From Trichosporon coremiiforme (Eukaryota > Basidiomycota > Tremellomycetes > Trichosporonales > Trichosporonaceae): DNA of 14,914 nt. The translations under genes were made by a program, and so were the position numbers. Below the pieces are notes generated by a model. The model saw only the letters and a program-made list of their open reading frames with translations. It ran no database searches and was not told where the DNA came from. Positions 9,066-14,914 of the stretch are shown here, piece after piece. Positions within the stretch are counted from its first letter, which is position 1. Every line of letters begins with the position of its first letter. The stretch spans positions 1 to 14,914 of the forward strand of contig BCJJ01000116.1 in assembly GCA_039545355.1 (NCBI GenBank). The letters are read 5' to 3'.

Positions 9066-10402
9066 ATGTCCGCCCGCCAGCGTGTTGAGCAGGCCCCGAA
9101 GAAGGTCACCGTCGACGCGGGCGAGCTCCCCGCCGACCGCAAGTTCGTCGTGCCCAACTTCACCAACAAGCAGCTGCTTGACGCCATTCCGTGAGTCGCT
9201 GTTCGATTGAGCCCGCTGACCGCAGGGCGCACTGCTTCGAGCGCTCGCTGTTCCGCTCCTCCCTCACTTTGGTTCAGGATGTCGCCATCGTTGGCGCGCT
9301 CGTTTACGGCGCCTACCACATCGAGGACGCCTTGAACTACTTGCAGCTCGCCGAGCTGCCGACGCAGGCGCTCCGCGTGGCGCTGTGGACCGCGTACTGC
9401 GTTGTGTGCTCCTTCTGGGGCACCGGGCTTTGGGTCGTCGGCCACGAGTGTGGGCACCAGGCCTTCTCGACAAGCAAGACGATCAACAACGCAGTCGGCT
9501 GGGTCGTGCACTCGTGTCTCCTCGTCCCTTACCACGCTTGGCGCATCTCGCACGGCCGCCACCACGCGGCCACTGGTAGCCTCACGCGCGACGAGGTGTT
9601 CGTCCCCCGCACGCGCAAGGAGCGTGGCCTGCCCGAGGCGCAGAACGAGGACGAGGTGATCGGCATCAACGTCCCGAAGGAGTCGCAGTCGATGCTCGCC
9701 GAGGCGCTCGACCACGTCCCGATCGCCGTCTTCTGGATGGCCATGTACCAGCTGGTCGGCTTCCCGCTGTACCTGATCATGAACGCGGCCGGCCAGAAGC
9801 GCTACCCGAAGACGACGAACCACTTTACGCCGTCGTCAGTCATCTTCCGCTCAAGCCACAAGTGGCAGATTCTCTGGTCCGACCTCGGCATCGCGCTGGT
9901 GCTCGCCGGCTGCGCGTACTGGTCCGTTGCGCGCAGCTTCACGGAGATGGCTCTCGTGTACGGCATCCCGTACCTGCTCGTCAACTTCTGGATTGTCATG
10001 ATCACGTACCTGCAGCACACCGACCCGACCATCCCGCACTACTCGGACGCGCTCTGGACGTTCCCCCGCGGCGCGCTGTGCACGATCGACCGCACTTTCC
10101 TCGGCCCCATCGGCGCGTGGGCTGTTCACGGCCTTTGCGAGACGCACGTGCTGCACCACGTCTGCTCCAAGATCCCGCACTACCACGCTTGGGAGGCGAC
10201 GGCCGCCCTCAAGGCATTCATCGGCGAGCACTACCAGCGCTCCGAAGAGAACATGCTCGTGTCGCTCTGGAAGAGCCACCGCCAGTGCCAGTTCATCGAG
10301 GACGGCGCGGACATTGCCTTCTACAAGAACGCGCGCGGTCAGGCCCAGCGCTGGGGCGTTGTGGCGCCGCCTGAGGACTCGGGCGTCGAGCTCTCCAGCT
10401 AG
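9066..10402 (+). CDS. Delta-12 (oleate) fatty acid desaturase
   Basis: ER-membrane enzyme that introduces a double bond at carbon 12 of oleoyl chains to give linoleoyl chains, using cytochrome b5 electrons. Exons 9066-9190 and 9226-10402 join across a 35-nt intron (9191-9225; GTGAGT, CTGAC-CG-CAG) to 433 residues, the normal length. Splicing restores LLDAIPAHCFERS, the conserved start of the FAD2 core. The three di-iron histidine boxes are complete: HECGH (115-119), HGRHH (151-155) and HVLHH (349-353). Long hydrophobic segments lie between boxes two and three. The HVxHH third box fits delta-12/omega-3 acyl-lipid desaturases. The second box reads HGRHH and the third HVLHH, mild variants of HRRHH and HVAHH. 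ATG 9066 has an ACACCATGT context; an in-frame ATG at 9039 would add nine residues. The gene looks intact. A delta-15 or bifunctional activity cannot be excluded from sequence alone. Confidence 0.93.
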
Positions 10403-10562
10403 ATACATAGAATGCAGCTATTTAGTGACAGTTCCAGTTGTTCCTGAGGCAGAAGCGACCGAAGCAAGGGACCTTGTCGGTGTAGGCGTAGGCGCCCGGC
10501 TTGTCGCATCGAGAATTTTGGCATAGGCGAGGGCGTCGATCCAACGGCGATCGGTGCAGTCG
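10403..10562. other. Desaturase 3' flank, nothing else seen
   Basis: This 160-bp stretch lies between the desaturase stop and the first retroelement-like terminus at 10563. No gene or clear polyadenylation signal is visible. Confidence 0.4.
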
Positions 10563-11042
10563 TGTTGAGAATAAGCTCTTGACAGGTGCCACTCACCTCT
10601 TTCTACCACCCTCGGAGATTAGCCTAACTATCACGAACTGAGCCTATCCGCGATGCGAGACGGATAAGAACAGCTGTGCCGCAGTTGATACACGCGCGAA
10701 AAGCAGCGGTGCATCAGTCGAGCGGGACTCTCACGCTGCCAAGTAGCCGATATGGCCGTACAGTCGGATTGAAGGGCGCTGACGAGCAGCAGTAGCCTTC
10801 GTGAGGAGCGAGTCGAACTAACCGTCGGGAGTGTAGAGGATGCAAGGGACGAGCATGTTAACCACAGCGAACAAGAATGGCATAGCTCAGAGAACAACAA
10901 GAAGAATGGCTACGAGGTAAGTGGTGGCGACACAGCGAGTGGAGCAGTCGCGGAACCAACTACAAGTCACGTGAGTCACGTGGTCAGACGACACGTGAGG
11001 TGACGTATCGCGAGTCGAACCGGAGACGCGCTGGTTGTTACA
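10563..11042 (-). repeat. Putative 3' LTR of the truncated gypsy element
   Basis: On the minus strand it would run TGTAACAACC ... CTTATTCTCAACA, 480 bp with TG/CA ends, beginning 4 bp after the polypurine tract. The CA end was placed because CTTATTCTCAACA is identical to the terminus of the LTR-like insertion at 13410-13635; no second copy of this LTR is present to prove the ends. Three CACGTG boxes (10968, 10977, 10992) lie in what would be U3, where such elements keep promoter sites. Confidence 0.5.
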
Positions 11043-11046
11043 ATAA

Positions 11047-11060
11047 CCCCCCTTCTTCCT
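11047..11060 (-). other. Polypurine tract
   Basis: Fourteen purines on the minus strand (AGGAAGAAGGGGGG) immediately before the putative LTR. This is the position of the plus-strand DNA primer in LTR retrotransposons. Confidence 0.6.
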
Positions 11061-11096
11061 CGGCTTCGAATGGTCGAAGTCGGAGAATGTTGGAGA

Positions 11097-11348
11097 TCAG
11101 CCAGCGTGGCGACGGGACGATTTGCGAGTTGACGTGACGTTGGTAGGTGTCGTAGTCTTCGAATACTTGTTCTTGAACCATGCGGGGAGGGGAGCATCGG
11201 GGTTGTTTTCAACGAACTTACGCATATGGTCCTTCAGCTTAATAGCTTCGCTGTAAGGGAGCCACGTGTTCTCTGTATCATCGTAACCTGACCAGCGAAT
11301 GAGGAACTCCCAGGCTTGTGCCTGGTTTGCTGGAAGTGTCGGGTTCCG
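11097..11348 (-). pseudogene. Integrase C-terminus with chromodomain (pol fragment)
   Basis: An uninterrupted 83-residue reading (TGA at 11099-11097) that lacks its own start because it is the truncated end of a pol polyprotein. It begins RNPTLPANQAQ and continues WEFLIRWSGYDDTENTWLPY, the chromodomain signature (hydrophobic-W-x-GY ... NTW-x-P), then an acidic/aromatic helix (KLKDHMRKFVENNP) and a basic tail (TRKSSRRHAG). In chromoviruses this module tethers integrase to modified histones and steers integration. No internal stop has accumulated, so truncation may be fairly recent or this end is simply short. The upstream part is lost at the junction with telomere-like DNA. Confidence 0.75.
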
Positions 11349-11349
11349 T

Positions 11350-11368
11350 GGTTAGGGGGCTAGGGGGT
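11350..11368 (+). repeat. Interstitial telomere-type repeat
   Basis: GTTAGGGGG (11351-11359) followed by C and TAGGGGG (11361-11367). Same unit and same orientation as the terminal telomere at 14880-14914, but 3.5 kb inside. It abuts the broken retroelement. Confidence 0.75.
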
Positions 11369-11415
11369 GCATAACACGTCTATCTGCTTGTATATCGGTA
11401 CAGAGGTGGAGAGAT

Positions 11416-11454
11416 TTAGGGATGGGGAGTGTTCCGACAATGTTTGGTTAGGGG
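11416..11454 (+). repeat. Degenerate telomere-like motifs
   Basis: TTAGGGATGGGG (11416-11427) and GGTTAGGGG (11446-11454) within 100 bp of the clearer interstitial repeat. They could be decayed remnants of a longer tract, though short G-rich matches can arise by chance. Confidence 0.4.
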
Positions 11455-11459
11455 CTTAG

Positions 11460-12268
11460 AGGTCAAAGTTCCTCAGAAGTCTAGACCATTCATTTGCCCG
11501 TTGCGACTGGATTCGTCAATCGTGTCCAAGTGGTCGCTTTGCTGAGGCACTATACGCTGATTTGGATGGTGGCAGCTTGGAATGGGACCCCGTCCTGGAG
11601 ATGGGAACCGCAGGCGATCCAAAGGAGGGGAAGAGCTAGGTGTCCACTGCCCTCTTTCGTCTGAAGGTTCACGAAGGGCTTGTCGGTGTTTAAATACCCT
11701 TGGACATCAGATTATCCTTAGGTCTTGGTCTGTCTCGTCTATGGGATCAGTCGAGGGCTGAATTGTTTGAGCAAAAGACAATCACTAAAACTCTTCAGCT
11801 TATTCACCGCTCCGCAGCTGATAGTCGATCACAGTGAGCCGAGGTACAGTACGATAACCGGAGCTTAAAGACTGAGCTAATCATAACTCGCCCGCCCGTC
11901 CGTCCGTCTTCCGACCTTTGATGACAGCAAAGACAGTGAGACAATGGCTGCTTTTGTCTCGAGTTGGAGGAGTGCCTACAACAAAAATGTGCCAGATGAT
12001 CATTCGGTGTCATCCTCCTTGTCGGCCACATATTGCCACAAAGCGAGTGTGCTCCACCGAACAGTAAATGTACCTGTTCCTAGGGACCAAAGAGGAACCA
12101 AATCCGATGTTCCAGATACTATCGCGCGTTACTGTACGTGACATGATGAACTGAAAGTTGTAGCTCAGGGATGTTTGCAGACAGCCGTACGTTGGAGGTC
12201 ATTGTTCAGGACGTCCAGGTACCCCCATCTAGGTACAAGCTCCTCCTTTCGAGCAGTAGGATGAATGA
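11460..12268. other. Subtelomeric spacer, no gene recognised
   Basis: About 0.8 kb, visibly less GC-rich than the left part of the window. Its short open stretches (for example 11944-12141 and 11804-12031 on the other strand) show no family features. TTTAAATA (11689-11696) resembles a TATA box but no gene starts downstream of it. CCGTCCGTCCGTC-type short tandem units lie near 11893-11909. The last few hundred bases presumably held the CAP10 promoter. Confidence 0.5.
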
Positions 12269-13403
12269 ATGGCGTCAGACTCATTGAATAGAAGGCAAAC
12301 CAGAGAGACCCTTTGTCGGGGGGGGGCGGCTGGCTCTCCTCACTACCGCCCTGCTCTTTATCTTCCTCACATTCCGTCTTCTCCAAGACGACCGTTCGGA
12401 CCCTGCTCTTACGCACCTCATTTGGCTCCCCCACCAGAAGAACAATGCAGCTTAGTATCGACTGTCGACGCATATCGTCGTGACCTGGAGCGCTTGCGGA
12501 AAGAGTTCGGCGACCCCCATCTACCGTCTAAAAGGGAGCTCCTGAGGAAGGCAAGGGCGTACGCTCGAGCAGATGAGCCAGCACAAGCCCACACCGACGC
12601 CCGAGCGCAGTCGCCAGTGGCTCAAGGAGGGAGCCGAAGTAGGAAGCACATCTTCTCTCCCACTGGTCACTTGCTCCTCTCGGACGAACCGGACGCTCCT
12701 CACCCTATCCCCATGCTCCTCACACTCGGCGAGGAACGGTGGGAGGCGCTCCTCGCGGCGCAGAGTCAGACCCTCACTGAGGCTGTCGACGAATGTGAGC
12801 GTCGGTATGGACGTCTGCCACCTCGCGGGTTCGACAGGTGGTGGGAGTTTGCAATGGAGCACGACGTCGTGCTCCCAGATGAATACGACATGGTCAACCT
12901 TGACCTGCCGCCCTTCTGGGCACTACCCAAGCATGAGCTTCAGAATCGACTCCAGTGGGTGGAGGAGATGCCTGAGGTGTTTACTGTCGACATCAACAAT
13001 GGCTCTGTCACCGTTGAAATCAAGGATGAAGGAGGACTCCAGTGGGGTGGAACATTATTGCGAGCCAACGACATGTCAGAGTAAGTCCACACTGCAAGCG
13101 ACTCGCCAACCCAGGCTCCTCGACAGTCTAGCTGAGTACCTCCCCGACATGCGGGCGACCTTTTCGATCTTTGACCAGCCTCAAATCTACCTCTCATGGG
13201 CAAGGCGCGACTCACTGGTCAATCTCGGCTTGAGAGGGGCCCACACTTCACACCTGACAGAAGTCGACGATGGGCGAGTCAAACCTGGCCGCTCATGTGC
13301 GCCCGACTCAGCCCTACGCACTCACCCAAACTTGACCGAGGGCAGGTCCCTCGTGTACGACTCTCACAAGGCCAGCGACCTTTACAAGAACCCATACATC
13401 GTG

Positions 13404-13409
13404 CCGCTC
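13404..13409 (+). repeat. Target-site duplication, left copy
   Basis: CCGCTC, repeated directly at 13636-13641 on the other side of the insertion. Removing the insertion plus one copy rejoins the CAP10 reading frame as IVPL-HGLTIEAHEPDSH. Confidence 0.85.
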
Positions 13410-13635
13410 TGTTGAGTTGCACTGGTATGGAGGAGGAGAACTAGAATGAAGAACATGCATCAACTGACCGACGTCTCTGGCTACTTAAGTACTAGTGAGA
13501 GTGAGCCATGGCCTTGTCCTAGCGGCCCGCCGGGGGCCGCCGGGTGCCGTTCGCGCTCAGCGTTACTTCAGTAACGATGGACCATTGTTTGATGGAGAAC
13601 AAGCCGCTCCCGCGAGCTAGATCTTATTCTCAACA
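13410..13635 (+). mobile_element. Solo-LTR-like insertion in the CAP10 gene
   Basis: A 226-bp segment with perfect 7-bp terminal inverted repeats (TGTTGAG ... CTCAACA) and a 6-bp target duplication. TG/CA ends and the short duplication point to a solo LTR left after recombination between two LTRs; TGTTGAG/CTCAACA termini are reminiscent of copia-type elements. It has no coding capacity. Inside are the palindrome TACTTAAGTA (about 13482-13491), a GCC/CGG-rich stretch (about 13524-13550) and a small hairpin CGTTAC-TTCA-GTAACG (13560-13575). Its final CTTATTCTCAACA matches the putative LTR end at 10563 (opposite strand). A non-autonomous TIR element is the alternative. Confidence 0.75.
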
Positions 13636-13641
13636 CCGCTC
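13636..13641 (+). repeat. Target-site duplication, right copy
   Basis: CCGCTC, partner of 13404-13409; the CAP10 frame resumes at CAC (13642). Confidence 0.85.
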
Positions 13642-14660
13642 CACGGTTTGACGATCGAGGCGCACGAGCCCGACTCCCATCCACGCCCGCATACCCAGCT
13701 TCTGCCCTTGTTCTCGCTTGCCAAGACGTCGATCAACTCGGACATCCTCGTTACCCCATTGGAACAATTTGATCTCGTTCCTCGATTGGACAAGCCCTGG
13801 GAGATGAGCGGGATCCGCGTTTGGCTTGGCGCGGCTCGGCCACTGGTATATCGATGATGAGCAAGGGTGTCAACTGGCGTGACTCGCATCGTTGGCGACT
13901 GCACTTGTTTGCCAACAATGCAACTGACGAGCCAAAGGAGTTCGTGATACCATCTCTTCACGCTGGATCGGACGGGGGTACTAAAGTGGGCATGGGGACT
14001 GAGACACTGCCAGCGGACCAGGTTGTCAAATGGTTCTTCGACATGCACCTCACTGGTGGCCCACTGCAATGCAACAGTGATGATGGGACCTGCAAAGAGA
14101 TGGAGTGAGCGGTACTGGAACGACCCAGTTAGCTAACATGCAGCAATGAGATCCGATGGGCACAGTACCAACCCCCTGCCAAGGCGATGGACTCGAAATT
14201 CCTTCTTGATATCGACGGCAACGGCTGGAGTGGTCGCTTCCGCCGTCTCATGTCGACCAACTCGGTCTTGATCAAGACTGGCATCTTCACCGAGTGGTCC
14301 CAGGCCCACCTCATCCCGTGGTTCATGTATGTGCCGTCCAAACTCGACTTTTCCGACCTGGCCGACGTCCTGGCCTTCTTCACTGGGTCACCCAGTTCGC
14401 CGGGACTCGCGTTCAACGAGACGGCCAAAGCGCTCGGTCAGAATGGCAAGTGCTCCGTTCAGCGCATGCTCAGCTACGAGGATTTGCAAGCGTACATGCT
14501 GCGCCTTTTCCTCGAATACGCTCGCATCATTGTGGATGAGGAAGTGGACATGGACTACCACCACGACGGAGAAGGTGACGGAGTCGAGTACAACGACGGT
14601 CGTCCCACTGTGCCGGCCGATGCAATTAGTGGCTTGTTGACTACAAGAAGCTCGAAGTGA

Positions 14661-14879
14661 AGGGGACAGCGGCTTAGACGACGATGGCTCGAGATCTGGC
14701 GTTTCCCCGAAAATGCCATGGAATCAGCCAAGGGAGGAATCACTCAACGGCGCACACGAACACGATCGCGGATGACCCAGTGCCAGGACTACAAGTGGAT
14801 GGCCCCGATAGCCCCAAACGGCGCTGTACCGCCACAGTCACGTAGGACTGCGACCGGAGAGTAGCTGGGTGACAAAGTG
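14661..14879. other. Spacer between CAP10 and the telomere
   Basis: About 220 bp with no recognised gene, repeat or regulatory element. It is the 3' flank of the CAP10 remnant running into telomere repeats. Confidence 0.5.
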
Positions 14880-14914
14880 TTAGGGTTAAGGGGTTAGGGG
14901 GTTAGGGGGTTAGG
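14880..14914 (+). repeat. Telomere repeats, chromosome end
   Basis: TTAGGG, TTAAGGGG, TTAGGGGG, TTAGGGGG, TTAGG up to the window edge. The G-rich strand runs 5' to 3' toward the edge, as at a right-hand telomere. TTAGGGGG is the unit known from Cryptococcus and relatives. The first units are imperfect, as is common at the proximal side. Confidence 0.9.

Larger units (their letters stand above)
10563..11349 (-). mobile_element. Truncated Ty3/gypsy chromovirus remnant
   Basis: Read on the minus strand, this segment holds, in order, the chromodomain end of a pol polyprotein (11348-11097), a polypurine tract (11060-11047) and a putative 3' LTR (11042-10563). That is the layout of the 3' end of a Ty3/gypsy element. 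Everything upstream (gag, protease, reverse transcriptase, RNase H, most of integrase, 5' LTR, primer-binding site) is missing. The break coincides with telomere-like repeats starting at 11350. Confidence 0.7.
12269..14660 (+). pseudogene. CAP10 / GT90 family glycosyltransferase, disrupted
   Basis: Remnant of a type II Golgi membrane protein of the CAP10 family (GT90 fold), implicated in xylosyl transfer and capsule formation in Cryptococcus. Pieces: 12269-13080; intron 13081-13114; 13115-13409; 226-bp insertion; 13642-14104; 39-nt intron 14105-14143 (CTAAC branch); 14144-14660. Together about 695 codons, a normal length. Family motifs: RRYGRLPPRGFDRWWEFA; then ATFSIFDQPQIYLSWARRDS; then HPRPHTQLLPLFSLAKTSIN; WRDSHRWRLHLFANN; SGRFRRLMSTNSVLIK; PWFMYVPSKLDFSDL. 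Lesions: (1) the signal anchor LALLTTALLFIFLTFRLL (12330-12383) is out of frame with ATG 12269 because of a nine-G run at 12318-12326, and the main frame is rejoined only around 12394-12440; (2) the LTR-like insertion brings an early TGA at 13413-13415; (3) a -1 frameshift near 13819 separates GIRV from LAWRGSATG. Lesions 1 and 3 could be assembly errors; lesion 2 cannot. Its introns differ from those of the left-hand genes. Confidence 0.85.

Noticed and set aside
11011..11030. GGTTCGACTC on the minus strand resembles a tRNA B box.
   Set aside because: No A box, acceptor stem or T-arm pairing is present; it lies in the putative LTR.
11944..12141. Short open frames in the subtelomeric spacer (also 11804-12031 on the minus strand).
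   Set aside because: No motif, hydrophobic pattern or context supports them, and lengths are as expected by chance.
12394..12437. 44-nt GT-AG segment that could be an intron after the CAP10 signal anchor.
   Set aside because: The donor GTTCGG is poor and the branch site weak. It is kept only as a possible explanation of the second frame change, not as a called intron.

Overview
The window looks like the right end of a chromosome from a GC-rich basidiomycete yeast. The likely group is Tremellomycetes, possibly Trichosporonales; this placement is an inference. The evidence is: compact protein-coding genes carrying one tiny GT-AG intron each (31-39 nt), a Zn2Cys6 regulator, a CAP10-family glycosyltransferase of the kind expanded in capsule-forming yeasts, and a run of TTAGGGGG-type telomere repeats at the last 35 bases, reading outward.

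Layout. 1-206 is the 3' end of an amino-acid permease. 731-1533 is an etherase-like glutathione S-transferase. 1844-4992 is a self-sufficient P450-reductase fusion of the CYP505/P450foxy type, interrupted by one in-frame TAA at 4486. 5068-6234 is a Zn2Cys6 transcription factor with an apparent one-base frameshift near 5910. 6245-7765 (minus strand) is an intact 12-helix MFS exporter of the DHA1/Qdr-Aqr1 type, converging on the regulator with 10 bp between stop codons. 7766-9065 is a long non-coding spacer. 9066-10402 is an intact delta-12 fatty acid desaturase. From about 10.5 kb the sequence becomes subtelomeric: a truncated Ty3/gypsy chromovirus end (LTR, polypurine tract, chromodomain) stops exactly at an interstitial telomere repeat (11350-11368). 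About 0.9 kb of apparently non-coding DNA follows, then a decayed CAP10/GT90 gene (12269-14660) split by a 226-bp LTR-like insertion with a 6-bp target duplication, then the telomere.

The GST, CYP505, regulator, MFS and desaturase could form a subtelomeric lipid-modifying set: the desaturase makes polyunsaturated acyl chains, CYP505 enzymes hydroxylate fatty acids near the omega end, the GST could conjugate electrophilic products, and the MFS could export them. A CGGACT/AGTCCG motif lies before four of these genes. This is a hypothesis, and the two members most specific to such a set (CYP505 and the regulator) both carry a disabling lesion in this sequence.

The five core introns all end in CTGAC-NN-CAG, so the branch point and 3' splice site are almost fused. 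The CAP10 introns do not follow that rule. Several disruptions (TAA, two frameshifts, a poly-G slip) could be assembly errors and need read-level confirmation. The LTR insertion in CAP10 cannot be explained that way.
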